Below are positions 22,411-32,795 of a stretch of DNA of 64,000 nt, piece after piece (the first letter of the stretch is position 1; every line of letters starts with the position of its first letter). The notes under the pieces are model-generated. The model was not told the origin of the DNA. It did not search any database and was given only the letters and a program-made list of their open reading frames with translations. Origin of the DNA: Tricholomella constricta (Eukaryota; Basidiomycota; Agaricomycetes; Agaricales; Lyophyllaceae); assembly GCA_013368375.1 (NCBI GenBank), contig JAACJP010000045.1, positions 1 through 64,000 of the forward strand, read 5' to 3'. Both the position numbers and the translations under genes were made by a program.

Positions 22411-25366
22411 CTATAGCATCAGTTGGTCGAATGGTACTATCTGCGTCATGTCATAACACATATTGGGCGCCGGATTCAAGTGCTCAAGAAGGGGCGGCGG
22501 GGGCTCAAAGCCGGGTACGTCATGCGAAAGACGACGAGGAATGATAGGCGCGCGGCGGAAGTGATTGAAGAACGTTTGTGTGTAAAATTTTGCAATGGCT
22601 GCCTCCAAAGCTTGAACGTCACCCGTGCTCCATCGCCAACTGTCGACGTGGAAGATGTCTGGCTTTTTTCCTGGCCAAGGCCTCATGAGCCGCTGAAGCT
22701 CTAGCAGGTAGCGACAGCGTTCTTCTTCGTCGTAACTCGCAATGCCGGTATTTGCTTCGGACAGCGGCGTGACGAGGAGTTGTCCTCCGGGAAAGCAATT
22801 TGCGACACGTTGTTGTTCTTGATAAAGATCGAAGTCCGCGTCCCCACGACGGATGTAGATTTGCAATGCGAGGAGCTCCTGGCGAAAGTTGAGCTCCGCC
22901 ATCTCCCACAAAATCTCTTCGAAGTCCTGGTCCTGGAGATCCCCGAATGGTTTACCCTGCCAAGTTTCACTACCATGAGCGACCTCGCTGTTTGAGATGT
23001 CCTCGGCGCCCAAGCAATTTTGAAGAAAGTCAGACAACAGCTCCAGGCGCGTTGCGCTCTTGGTCTGACGATCAGCTTTCTTCCTATCGGAGCCGGATGA
23101 GCTATGCTCCAGCCAGTCCAGCCCAAGCAGATCCCTCCAAGCCTTCCCAGACATTGGCCGCGCAGTCAAACCGTTGACGCTGAGGCGATGGATGAAAGCC
23201 ACGCGATAACGAAGCCAGCAACGGAGGGTCGATGCACGCCGGTCTCGGTTCTGGTACGCAATGAATGACGCCGGTTCCGGGAATGCATACCCGAAGTCGG
23301 AGCCCAGAACATCTTGGTTGACGAAGTTGCTGGGCGATTGATCGACGCTGCGGAGCGCATCACGCCATACTGGGATCACGGGAGGAAGGATGGGGTCTGG
23401 GAGATCTTCGAACTTGCTGCGACCCTGCGGCTCAATATGGCCTTGTTTTTCTTGCGCTGAGCGTCTATGATGTCCTAGTCAGTTGTAGGTAATTCAAACA
23501 TTGCGATAAGAACTTACAGGGGCTGTACCGTTGCGTGCGAGCCTTACGATCTGTCATCGGCACATTGGGAGGTGGAACCACGGGTTGTTCCATTCGGTGG
23601 GAGTTGAATGGGTCACCGATTGTGTGGAAGTATCGAGTGAAGCGCCTCATTGCGGTGTACTTGGCCAATTGCATAGCAGACCTGCGATAGATGGTTGGGT
23701 GGGAGGGGTCGATGGCTGGAGAGAGGGGAATGAAACCTTCGGCGCGGCGTGCAGTGACAAGTTCATTGATACACAGCGCACGAATTTCCGGACCCCCGCG
23801 AATGAGGAATACAGGTATCTTTGCCCTGAAAAGTTCCTCGCAGACACCCAAGTTGCTAGTGAACACCCCCATTACTCGTGCAACTGGGGTCCCTGCATCC
23901 ACCTCAATCTGGCCACTGATGCGAGGTTCGTATATGTCGTGCCAGTCGAGCGCAGCTTGTAGCTCAAGGTAGAGGCGTTGAACTTCGCGTACAGCGATTT
24001 GTGCACGACGGAAAGTTGTCGAAAGAGTCACATGCGTCTTTGAGAGGAAGAGCGATCGGAGCTTTGATATAGAGGGCACGGAAAGTAATATCCATGCTGT
24101 TGAAATAAGCAGGAGAGAACCAATCCAAAGGACAGTTTTGAGGTAAACGTTCGGATATCCGGCTCGTCCGACCTTCAGGATGGGGAATTCGAGGCTCTTC
24201 ACGCCGAGTGTTACGCTTTTGACCACGAAACAAAGGGGTTCCAGTTTGTCGACGAGAATCGATTGTGTGAAGGAAATGGGTGATGTGGATGTTACGAGCA
24301 GGTTTGTTCATAATAAGAAATCCAGGTCCAGTGGGATTGTCTTCCTGATCCGAGGTACATTCTGGGTCAACAGCAAGGAGCCGAACACGATCATTCCAAC
24401 CATTATCATGGAGGTACTTGTGGCGGCGATTTGTTAGCTGTCAAAAAATAATAAGAATAGAATTATTGTAGAAATAAGCAATCTCATACCTCCAGACGAT
24501 GTTATAAGCCTTGTTCTCCTGTTTGGCTCGAACAAGGCTTCCAGGTTCCTTCTGTTCCTTCAGAACCAAATCCTTCATATATGACCATAGAAAGTTACGA
24601 TACAGCTTCTGTATCATGATTGTATCCTTGAGGTAGCAAAGATTTGGTGAGAGATGTTGGTAAGCAAAAATGGACGCAGATTGCTCGAAAGTCCATATAG
24701 CAATGGATTCGAGAGCACCGTTATAGGAAGATGTTGGGGTACCACCGATGAGGTCAGGACACCATGAAGAAAGACCAAAGGAATGAATCGTGCCAAACAT
24801 CATGCGAAGAGCATTTTCTGGAACTCGACCAATAGCAAGAACGATTAAAGAAGTGGGATCAGTGGCGCACTTGATTCGAAGCTCTCTGATAGCATTCAGT
24901 GCCAATTGGTCGACAGATTGGAAGCTCGTGTGATTGCCTTTCAGCAACCGATCAACCTCGCTAGCAATGGTGAACCGCTGCTCAAAAGTTCGGATGGCAT
25001 GCACATCAGGTTGCTCTGGGACTGAAACATTGGTAACAGCACCCAGAAGTATACGAAGGTGTGTCTCTAAAGCAGTCTGCAACATAATATAATATTAGTT
25101 CAAGACAAAGACAAAGACAATGACAAAGACAAAGGTAAAGGCAAAAGCAAAGGCAAAAATGCAAGAAATTAAGAATTTACCTTGAAGCCTCTAGCATCAT
25201 CTGGGATATCCCCTTTTTTCAGATGATAGACGTTTTGCCTAAACCTTGAAGAATCAGTATCAGGGGGTATGACGCCTCGTTTCTTCCGCGGTGACTCTGG
25301 AGAATTCTTGAAAGAAGAAGTTGTTCTCTTTCGCTTGGGTGTAGACGGTCCTGCAGGGGAAGACAT
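22411..25366 (-). pseudogene. KDZ-linked gene of unknown function (about 915 codons)
   Basis: I do not recognise a domain. A four-exon model fits: 25366-25181, 25076-24491, 24437-23518 and 23474-22411, with GT-AG introns of 104, 52 and 43 bp. The first intron contains a CAAAGA-rich repeat. The protein begins with a basic, Pro/Ser/Lys-rich segment (STPKRKR, nuclear-signal-like), followed by a helical part with FGTIHSFGLSSWCPDLIGG. Later it has FLIRGGPEIR and a C-terminal half with PMSGKAWRDLLGLDW. A one-base frameshift near 24020 in exon 3 breaks the frame. It is co-oriented with the KDZ transposase about 535 bp away and probably belongs to the same transposon. The annotated start is the first ATG before the basic segment; an upstream in-frame ATG at 25462 is possible. 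Confidence 0.6.
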
Positions 25367-25465
25367 TGAAGAAGAGAAGATGTAACAAAGGAAATATAGG
25401 AAGGACAGGACAAAGGTGCACAAAGGTGCGAGTCGACAAGGAACAAATGAGGTCACATGCATTTC

Positions 25466-25517
25466 ACATGACCGTCATATTTCACATGACCATAATTTCA
25501 TGTGACCATTCCCCAAT
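25466..25517. repeat. Short repeats CACATGACC at a cassette boundary
   Basis: The motif TTCACATGACC occurs twice directly (about 25466 and 25484) and once as a near-inverse (TTTCATGTGACC, about 25497). It lies between the KDZ-linked gene and the proposed end of the YR retroelement and may be part of either terminus. Confidence 0.5.
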
Positions 25518-25644
25518 TCCAAATCCGATATCTTTCTCCGGCTAGAGTGTCTAGGGGGTCTGAATGCAGCAGGCGCCATTGGGATGAACCCGCAGATTAG
25601 CCTAGGCGCCATCGGCACCTGAGCAGATGACCCCCCAAACGGAG

Positions 25645-26751
25645 TTAAGCTGCAGGAGAATCGACCCCCGTGCGTGGAATGATTGGATGGAGCAATTCGG
25701 CGTACATGGGCGCGATGAGTTCTAGGGAGCGCCAGTACCGCAGGAAGGAGTCGGAGGACCATCGACCCATGAGACGGACGATATCCGGGGGAACGCCTGC
25801 AAGTAGGAGCTGAGTAGTGCCCCCGATGCGAAAACAGTGTCCCGAGATCCGCTGCAGGCCCCTGCTGAGCAGAATTCCGTTGCATTGCGCGATGAATTTT
25901 TGTCGCGTTAAGGCGCGCAGGGAGCCGTCAGGTAGGCGGTAGGCACCCAGAATGCCGTCGTGATTGCCGTTCAGAGAGGCGTGGCGACGGAGGTGAGCGA
26001 TGGGATCGAGGTCCGTTTGGCGCGTAATTAAGACGGTGTCCCCGGAGCTTCCGCTCGTCTTCGTTCGAGGCAGGTGCAGAACCTGAGAACCAGCGCGATT
26101 TGGCGGTTGGAGGCTGGACCAGGAAGGTAATCCGGAGGCGTCAAATCCCTTTTCAGAGGTAGGGAGCAGTTCGCCAAGTCGAAGCTGCGCCCAAAATGCT
26201 GTGGTAGCCACGAAGAGGACGCAGGCATCGAAAGGGTTGCTGTCATCAAGTGCGTCTTCGAGGGTGCGCAGCATGTCGGTCGTCACAGCGGGACGAATGG
26301 GCCGGAGCGACTCAGGAGGACGCATGTTTTCAGCGCCCTTAATGACGTAGGAGAGCTGCGTTGCACCGAGCCAAGGGAGCCCATTGGCGATGTGCCAGCT
26401 GCGCAGTGCGGAGCATTTGTTGCGAATGGATCGTCCTGCGAGAGAGCCGGCGAACGAGGACGCGTAGGTGCAGAGCAGGCGCTCGGACGCGGGTAGGCAT
26501 TCGCTCAGGGGAATGCCGTTCCGTGAGCAATAGGCCGTGAAGTCATCCACGGCTGAGGAGTACTTAGCGGAGGTGGTGGCTCGCCACGCGCGTGTAATTG
26601 TGGCACCCACGCGAGCTGAGTGTCCGCCGTCTGCGTCCCACGAGGGGGCGGGTGGGCGCGAGCGTCGAGAGGTGTAGCGTCGACGGAAGACTCGTGCCGC
26701 CCATTCGGCTGAGAGGCGTCGGATAATCGGGGACGCAGCAGGAGGAGGCAT
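25645..26751 (-). CDS. Tyrosine recombinase of the YR retroelement (368 aa)
   Basis: This is a site-specific recombinase that would integrate the circular DNA copy of the element. Catalytic residues are visible in the standard order: Arg191 (AQLRLGELLP), a candidate Lys231 in the beta-hairpin (PRTKTSG), His305-x-x-Arg308 (SGHCFRIGG), Trp331 (MGRWSSDSF) and nucleophile Tyr339 (LRYWR). Residues 50-135 form the helical SAM-like core-binding part, with SAKYSSAVDDFTAYC. The length fits phage-integrase-like enzymes of DIRS/Ngaro elements. It starts 165 bp after the RT-RNaseH stop. The frame is complete with all catalytic residues, so it is probably functional or recently so. Confidence 0.9.
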   Translation of the reverse strand: MPPPAASPIIRRLSAEWAARVFRRRYTSRRSRPPAPSWDADGGHSARVGATITRAWRATTSAKYSSAVDDFTAYCSRNGIPLSECLPASERLLCTYASSFAGSLAGRSIRNKCSALRSWHIANGLPWLGATQLSYVIKGAENMRPPESLRPIRPAVTTDMLRTLEDALDDSNPFDACVLFVATTAFWAQLRLGELLPTSEKGFDASGLPSWSSLQPPNRAGSQVLHLPRTKTSGSSGDTVLITRQTDLDPIAHLRRHASLNGNHDGILGAYRLPDGSLRALTRQKFIAQCNGILLSRGLQRISGHCFRIGGTTQLLLAGVPPDIVRLMGRWSSDSFLRYWRSLELIAPMYAELLHPIIPRTGVDSPAA

Positions 26752-26915
26752 AAGTCAAGGAGGGGGAATCGAACTTAATTTGGAGATGCGGCGGGCGTCA
26801 GCCGCGATCGGGCCCGGTCCGACAAGCGGAGTGTCGCGCAAAGAGGAAGAGGATGACAACTGCCTGTAGCAGAGGCCACAATGTATTTTCTAAGGAGGAC
26901 AAATGGGGACGTAAT

Positions 26916-28649
26916 TTACGGCGGGAGGCAATGGAAAGGAACGGACGGGGCAATGAAGGGTTTAAGGTACGGGGGGAGCGCAGGAGGGCAAGGAAAGAGT
27001 AGGGAGCGCGAAGGGAAAACTCCACGAGAAGGGGAGTCGGCTATGTTATCGCTGGTGGAGACCCACTGGGTGGTAATCCAGAGGTTCGCGTCCTGGAAGT
27101 TGGAAACGAGGTGGCGTAGGATGAGGTTCTGCTGGGAGTTGCGTGAGCGTCCTGCGGCCAGAGAGCCGACGACGCCTGAGTTGTCAGAGCGGATAACCAG
27201 ATGAGAGTTCCGAGCGCCGGAGACGGTGATCGCACGAACGGCGAGATCAACAGCTACCATTTCCGCCCACCCGATGTCGCGCCCATCGCATTTCCAGCCG
27301 GGCAGGAGCTGCCAAGCTAACCAGCGACCGTTCATGACGAAGCCGATTCCCCAAGACGTGGAAGCGTCCACAAAGATGGGGGTGTCCATAGGCGGGGGGG
27401 GTCGCACAATGGGGAGGGTGCATGAGGAGGAGGCGAGTGTCGAGGTCCACCACTCGATCTCCGTGCGAACTGCAGGGGTAATGCGATGTTTGATGAAGGA
27501 TCGGGAACTGGGAAAAGCGGCACGGAACTTGTAGAGTGCAGGGAGATGGGATCGGCCCTGCGGAACGACCAGGGTGACGTGGTTCAGCATCCCAATCAGG
27601 GACTCTGTGGCTTGCAAGGAGACGAGGGAGCCCAGGCACCAGTCGGACAGTTTCAAAAGATATTTGGTGCGCTTCTTGTCCGGCAAGGAGACAGTTTTTT
27701 CGGCGAGGGACCAGTTGAAGCCGATGTATGTGAAAGACGACGAGAAAGGCGCAAATTTGTCCGGGGCCCAGGGCCAGCCTAAGTCTTCTGCCAGTGACCA
27801 GATCAAGGACTCGTCGTATGTAAAGGAAGGATGGCTGTCGTCGGCTAGCGCGCGCGGGTACCGGAAGAAGACGAAGTCGTCGACCCACTTAAGAAGGGCC
27901 TGGATGCCTTTGTGGAGGAAGATCCACACGATGGCATCTGCAACGAGTCCGAAGACGCCGGGGGCGGAGGATTTGCCAAAGTTCAGACGTCCGTCAAGAT
28001 GGACGAGGCCGTCGATGAGTAGCGCGGTCGCTGTGCGATCAATCGGTCGGGTGGGAATGTTGCGGAAGGCAGATTCGACGTCAAAGACGGCGGCTTCCGA
28101 ACCAGGAGGGGCGTCAGCAACCAGCAGGTAGCATTCGGCGAAGGTGCCCCAGGCACATTGAAAACGTTTCGAATCGATGCATGAATTAACAGAGGGAATA
28201 AGCGGGTTATCGCGGGGAAAGGAGTGGTCTACGGTGATGCGAAGTTTGCCTGGAGTACGCTCGATAACATTAAGTGGGGCAGTACGGTAATGTCCGAATA
28301 GGTCGAAAAAGAGGGAGGGGGGGTAGCCAGGCGATACACGACCGAGTCGAATCTCTTCGGCGTATTTAGATACAACAAACTGATGGTGGCTAGGGGACTT
28401 GTAGTGGTTTTGTGGCGAAAAGGTGTGATCAAGGATAAAGTCTTCGATACCAATAGAGAACCCGAACTGGAGGCCTTTCGGAACCTCCGCGAACTTGGCG
28501 AGTCCGCCCGTCTCCAGCAGCAGCGCTGTCCAACGCTCGTGCCGAAGGGGAGTGGTAATGGGAAAGTGCAGCTTAGCTAGCGCATCGCTGCGCAGAATGG
28601 ATAGAAGTGCCGCACAGCGAGCAGGCGTGGACGTGGATGCAAGCCTCAC
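26916..28649 (-). CDS. Reverse transcriptase-RNase H of the YR retroelement (577 aa)
   Basis: The polymerase copies the element RNA. RT motif A is seen in AAVFDVESAFRNIP, motif B in FGKSSAPGVFG and the catalytic pair in KWVDDFVFF, a variant of YxDD with WVDD. The thumb side has TYIGFNWSL and a LLGMLNH-like LIGMLNHVTLV block. RNase H follows with IFVDASTSWGIGF (Asp), WAEMVAVDLA (Glu), IRSDNSGVVG (Asp) and DNIADSPSRG (Asp), all four acidic residues present. The frame overlaps the end of Gag by 77 bp in a different frame, which suggests re-initiation or frameshifting. It has no protease or integrase domain. Confidence 0.9.
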   Translation of the reverse strand: MRLASTSTPARCAALLSILRSDALAKLHFPITTPLRHERWTALLLETGGLAKFAEVPKGLQFGFSIGIEDFILDHTFSPQNHYKSPSHHQFVVSKYAEEIRLGRVSPGYPPSLFFDLFGHYRTAPLNVIERTPGKLRITVDHSFPRDNPLIPSVNSCIDSKRFQCAWGTFAECYLLVADAPPGSEAAVFDVESAFRNIPTRPIDRTATALLIDGLVHLDGRLNFGKSSAPGVFGLVADAIVWIFLHKGIQALLKWVDDFVFFRYPRALADDSHPSFTYDESLIWSLAEDLGWPWAPDKFAPFSSSFTYIGFNWSLAEKTVSLPDKKRTKYLLKLSDWCLGSLVSLQATESLIGMLNHVTLVVPQGRSHLPALYKFRAAFPSSRSFIKHRITPAVRTEIEWWTSTLASSSCTLPIVRPPPPMDTPIFVDASTSWGIGFVMNGRWLAWQLLPGWKCDGRDIGWAEMVAVDLAVRAITVSGARNSHLVIRSDNSGVVGSLAAGRSRNSQQNLILRHLVSNFQDANLWITTQWVSTSDNIADSPSRGVFPSRSLLFPCPPALPPYLKPFIAPSVPFHCLPP

Positions 28650-31113
28650 CGCGTGGGCAGCCGGCGGGGCCGTTGAAGCCCCAGCAGTAGAGATGGCCTG
28701 CGGAGTCCCGCCACTTTCCGTCTGGTCCTTTGGCGAGGAACTTTCCCGGACCTTCGCACGCTTTGAAGCGATGGTCGGGGGACCCGCAGTACATGCAGAG
28801 GAAGACCGTTTTGACGCGGTCGGAGGAGTAGGGAACGGCTTTGGATTTCCCGGAGGTGGCCTCGCCCTTCTTGGCAGAGGAGCGATCAGCCGAGGAGCGG
28901 GAGGAGGAGCTGTTGTCCCCGTCCGAGGTCCGAAAGGATTTGGACGAGGACCCGGCGGCAGCAGCGGAGAGGGAGTCGACCCGCCGGTTTACCCGCTTGC
29001 GTTCGATGTCGGCAAAGACTTCGACCTGAAAGATGTGGAGGGGGACGTTCGGCTTCCCGGTGCGACGGTGCGCGAGCCATTGGCGGCGGACGAAGATACA
29101 GTAGAGGAGGTAGCTGGAAAAGTTTGTGTCGACGTCGCCGCGCGCTTTCAGGTAACGAAAGTGTGTCTTGTAGGATTGAATCGTGTACGTGGTGAGGGAA
29201 CGATCCGGGTTGCCATGCGAGTCATACATGATCAGGTGGTCGCGAAGAGCGGAGAGGAAATTGTCCGCCGACTGCTTCCACGTGGAACAGTCCATGTACT
29301 TTTCCTTGCGGGAATCGATGAGCATGGAGCGTTGGGTGATGTGGCCCCGATCGTTGATGCCGAGAGTGCTGTCCTCCGGTTTGAGGGACCCGAAAGCGGC
29401 GGAGTGGCAGGCGTCGTTGGTCAGGGAGTCTAGTGGGATATAGTCCCACCAGCCGTTGCGGAGGATGGCGATCACGGTGTCAGGGATGACGATTTCATTT
29501 GGATCGAGCGCGTATGCTCCATCGCGAGGATTGTGGGTGCCGAAAGTTGGGGCAGGACGGTGCGTATAGCTGGAGCACAGAGGAGGAAGAGGAGCAGCAG
29601 GACTCGGAAGGTGAGGTGCGTCCCGGGGGTCAGGAGCGTGTGGACAGCTGCATGAGTGGGCGGGGCCGAAGCGGGCGTCGCCCAAGGGTGCAGGTGCGTA
29701 AGCCCGCATGTGAGGAAGCGGTGCGGAGGCAGCTGCGAAGGGTGAGAAGGAGCAGGAGGTATGGAGGGCGTGAGGGGACTCACGAGCAGGAACATCCGGT
29801 ATCTGCAGGGAGGGCAGCGGATGAGAGGAGGGGTGACACCGAAACGCGGTGGTAGGAAAGTGTTCTGGGAGTCGCTGTGGGTGGGTTGCGGACACGGGGG
29901 GAGCGGAGGGAGCCGGAGTGAACGGAGCTGGGGTGTCAGGAAGGGAGCGATGGAGACCGGCCTCTTGAAGAAGTTGGCGTCCGTACCGGCGCAGTATGTC
30001 TTCGAGTTCGGACTCGTAGAGCATGCGCTCTCCCCCTGAATGTGAAGGAATGGAGTGGGATGTTGCAGTGGAGGAGGAACGTGCCCGGTCATGAGAGCGG
30101 CTGGGGGGATTCTGAAGGTGATTGGTGTTGCGGGAAGGATTGCCTTGCGGGGTGAAGGAAGCTGGAGAGGCAAGGGCCGACGGAGCAAGGGAATGGTTTG
30201 AACGCCGGTGTGAATGTGAAGGTGGGTGCCGCCGAGAGGAAATGACGTTGTCGAGGGGACGAGGGGGCAAGGTGTGCATTGTGCGTGGCGCGTGAGGTGC
30301 CGAGATACGAGCCGCGAGAGGGACCGCGTCGCGAATTGCGGACTCCACCGCTGCGATGGTGGATGGGCTAGGAACCGCTGCGGAGGGAGCATCTTTGGAG
30401 GAACGCGTACGACGCTGGGTAGGGAGGGTAGTGCGAGGGGGTTTTATGGAATGCGTCGGTATAGTTGAAGCGGCAGGAGGTTGTACAGGGGAGTTGATAA
30501 CGACTGGTGGTGCGAAGGCGGAGGAGTTTCCGTTGGTAGGTTGTAGATTGTCGGTCGTGTTGATGACCGATTTGATGAACGAATGTGCGGAGAGGACGTC
30601 GGCAGCCGAGAACGACGGTAGAGCGTGCAGAAGAATCGATGAGGATGCGAAAGATTCCCGCGTGGGTCCGGAGTGTGGGATGGAACGGGGAGGAGCGGAC
30701 GAATTGATTGGGGTTTGCGCGTGTGTTGCCTTTGGGGCACTGCTGTCATTAGAGGGGGGTGGGATCGGACCCGTAGAAATGCGTTGGGGCCGAAGAAAGC
30801 TGCCGGAATTAAGGTTCGGTGCCGAGACGGAAAGTCTGGGGGGAGGTGCAATCTTCTGGGGAGCAACGTGTACCATGGGGAGGGGGCGGCGATCGGCAGA
30901 GTTCTCAGGAGGTTGAGAGTCAGAATCGTCGCCCCCGTCTGCGTCGGCATCGTTTGCGGCATTGTCCTCGTTTTCCGAATCACCGCCTAAGGAAACAGCG
31001 TGCTCGGAGGAGTCATCACGTTCGTAGGGGGGTTCGTGAGAGCTTTCGCGTGTAGGGGAAAGAGTATGAGGCGGACGCGCAGAGGTGGCGCGAGTAGATC
31101 GGCGCAGAACCAT
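28573..31113 (-). CDS. Gag-like protein of the YR retroelement with triple zinc module (846 aa)
   Basis: This is a nucleic-acid-binding structural protein. Residues 1 to about 480 are low-complexity (Ser/Pro/Arg/His-rich, acidic near 30-70). The middle (about 520-680) is more ordered and contains DEIVIPDTVIAIL, WKQSADNFLSALRDHL and LKARGDVDTNF. The last 90 residues hold three zinc-binding motifs in series: CCHC (CMYCGSPDHRFKAC), C-x8-C-x5-C-x3-H (CWGFNGPAGCPRGEACIHVH) and CCHC (CSLCGTSIHSAQRC). A CCCH finger between two knuckles is unusual for Gag. A degenerate version of the same order is seen at 15290-15545. Confidence 0.8.
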   Translation of the reverse strand: MVLRRSTRATSARPPHTLSPTRESSHEPPYERDDSSEHAVSLGGDSENEDNAANDADADGGDDSDSQPPENSADRRPLPMVHVAPQKIAPPPRLSVSAPNLNSGSFLRPQRISTGPIPPPSNDSSAPKATHAQTPINSSAPPRSIPHSGPTRESFASSSILLHALPSFSAADVLSAHSFIKSVINTTDNLQPTNGNSSAFAPPVVINSPVQPPAASTIPTHSIKPPRTTLPTQRRTRSSKDAPSAAVPSPSTIAAVESAIRDAVPLAARISAPHAPRTMHTLPPRPLDNVISSRRHPPSHSHRRSNHSLAPSALASPASFTPQGNPSRNTNHLQNPPSRSHDRARSSSTATSHSIPSHSGGERMLYESELEDILRRYGRQLLQEAGLHRSLPDTPAPFTPAPSAPPVSATHPQRLPEHFPTTAFRCHPSSHPLPSLQIPDVPARESPHALHTSCSFSPFAAASAPLPHMRAYAPAPLGDARFGPAHSCSCPHAPDPRDAPHLPSPAAPLPPLCSSYTHRPAPTFGTHNPRDGAYALDPNEIVIPDTVIAILRNGWWDYIPLDSLTNDACHSAAFGSLKPEDSTLGINDRGHITQRSMLIDSRKEKYMDCSTWKQSADNFLSALRDHLIMYDSHGNPDRSLTTYTIQSYKTHFRYLKARGDVDTNFSSYLLYCIFVRRQWLAHRRTGKPNVPLHIFQVEVFADIERKRVNRRVDSLSAAAAGSSSKSFRTSDGDNSSSSRSSADRSSAKKGEATSGKSKAVPYSSDRVKTVFLCMYCGSPDHRFKACEGPGKFLAKGPDGKWRDSAGHLYCWGFNGPAGCPRGEACIHVHACSLCGTSIHSAQRCAS

Positions 31114-31387
31114 GAGTCTGGAGAGAAGAAGTAGGCGGCGTGTGGGTGTAGCCAGGGTCCCCTTGATGGGACGGGATACTAGAAACCGCGAGAACGTAAG
31201 AAAGTACGAGCTACCCTAGGAGAGGGCTCGGCGTGGTAAGCGGGACGCGAGCCAGGAGAGTCCGACGTGACTTAGGGATGATGGCGGTTCAAGATCAAGG
31301 GGCGTGATCCCTGCGCCTGTCACGCCCCGAAACGCGTCCCTCCTTCATCCCGTGCCTCCTTTCGGAGGACGTCCAAATCCGATATCT

Positions 31388-31984
31388 CGCCGTTCCGATT
31401 TCCAACTACCGAAAAGGTAGAATTGCACTAGACTTTTCATTATGTAATTGATTGACTTTTCCTCATGATGGCACTTGATGTACATGTCAAGTGAAGTGAA
31501 TTCATATTGTACAACATGCCGTGGGAAATGCCTCCAGTGTCAGTGGCTGGACCTCGCTCTGTTTCTTACTATACTGGTGCAGACTTGACTACCTCGTACC
31601 ATTAGCCATCACGCACGCTTGGACCGCGCGCCGCAATGAGTTTGCCCAAAAATTTAATCTTCCTACTGCTTAATTTAATCTCTCTACTGCTTAATATATT
31701 TACTCCTCTTGACTTTCAAATGACTATTTGGGAAGCTCGTTCACCCAATGTAGAGCCATGCTCTAGGTGGGTAGTCTTACTTCTCTCGCTTGTCCCTAGC
31801 CTACTGCCATTTGTACAGGGGAAAGCTCCCCTCGCGACGCCCCATACCAAAGGACTTTCACGTGCGCGCGGGAAGCCCCCCCTCTCCAACATTTCTTCTC
31901 TTTCTCCTTTCCCCGAAATTTCACGAAGCGTCAAGCCTTATTGCTTATCTGTGAATTTGATAAGATAAGATTGATCTTATCTGT
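31388..31984. other. No recognised gene
   Basis: AT-rich stretch between the YR element and the copia fragment. An open frame at 31636-31968 has hydrophobic and Ser/Pro-rich composition but no motif, and I do not treat it as a gene. No clear repeat was seen. Confidence 0.4.
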
Positions 31985-32795
31985 GTGGTGGTTTCCATTC
32001 TCTATTGTGCATTTCTTTTCCAGAGGCGCTATTATTGCAGTGTGAGGTTTTTATGCTGGATTCAGTGGAAACTGTTTTTGGCCGTGACAGTGCGCGCTGA
32101 GGCGCATGCGCCTGTCGATGTCGATGAGCCACCACAGCCTGAGCAGCTATGGGATGTTGAAGTTGGCCCTGCTGACCCCCTCAGAGAGCAAGAGGTTGAT
32201 CTTGTGGTTAATCTTGCCTCAACCGAAGCACTGGCTGCTGCAGGGCACGCATACGTCGAACACAGTGTTAGTCCAGGGGGCTACGGCGTTGCCTTTGCTG
32301 CCTTTGCCGATGGTGAGAGTGCACGCAAGGTTGGCATGCACGATTTGAATCCTAGGTCGTTTCGCAAGGGAACAATGCAGAGTGAGCAGGCTGCTCGATG
32401 GCATGAGGTGATGTGTGAGGAAATGAATGCCCATGATGCCAATGGCACATGGCATGTTGTTTTTCTCCCTGCGGGCAAGAAAATCATCGGATCCCGATGG
32501 GTTTTCAAGGTCAAACATCTCCCTGATGGGGCAATTGACCATTTCAAAGTGCTTGTCATTGCGCAAGGTTTTAGCCAGTGCCCTGGCGTTGATTTCGACG
32601 AGACGTTCGCACTGACAGTGCGCTGGAATGCTGTCCCGACCATCCTTGTACTTGTTGGATCTGAGGACCTGCATCTGAGTCTGTCAATATCACGGCAGCT
32701 TTCTTACACAGCAATATTGATTGTAGCAAAATCTTCATGCGCTGACAGTTTCCCCTTGCAGCCGCTGCTCGGCACCACGCGCGCACCTGGAGAAG
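31985..32795 (+). pseudogene. Ty1/copia reverse transcriptase fragment
   Basis: This is the N-terminal part of a copia RT. The frame 32090-32650 has an acidic linker, then PRSFRKGTMQSEQAARWHEVM, NGTWHVV, GSRWVFKVKHLPDGAIDHFK and GFSQCPGVDFDETFA, a standard RVT_2 entry. After about 32660 the frame shifts and an AAFLHSNID-like block can be read in another frame up to about 32750. The YVDD part and RNase H are absent. The fragment ends where a gypsy LTR begins at 32796. Confidence 0.85.

Larger units (their letters stand above)
25518..31387 (-). mobile_element. Tyrosine-recombinase retrotransposon with three intact ORFs
   Basis: The order on the minus strand is Gag-like (31113-28573), RT-RNaseH (28649-26916) and tyrosine recombinase (26751-25645), the gene order of DIRS/Ngaro-type elements. 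There is no DDE integrase or aspartic protease. A 16-bp direct repeat TCCAAATCCGATATCT lies at 25518-25533 and 31372-31387, just outside the coding part, and is taken as the provisional ends. A 5' leader with a GGGGCGTGA/TCACGCCCC hairpin precedes Gag. Base composition is more GC-rich than the neighbours. All three frames are uninterrupted, so this is the best-preserved element in the window. Confidence 0.8.

Noticed and set aside
28495..29433. Plus-strand frame of 312 codons, and other frames opposite the YR Gag
   Set aside because: Antisense of the intact Gag-like ORF; composition follows high GC and there is no motif.
31636..31968. A 110-codon plus-strand gene
   Set aside because: No motif, AT-rich low-complexity start, and no intron or flanking signal to support it.
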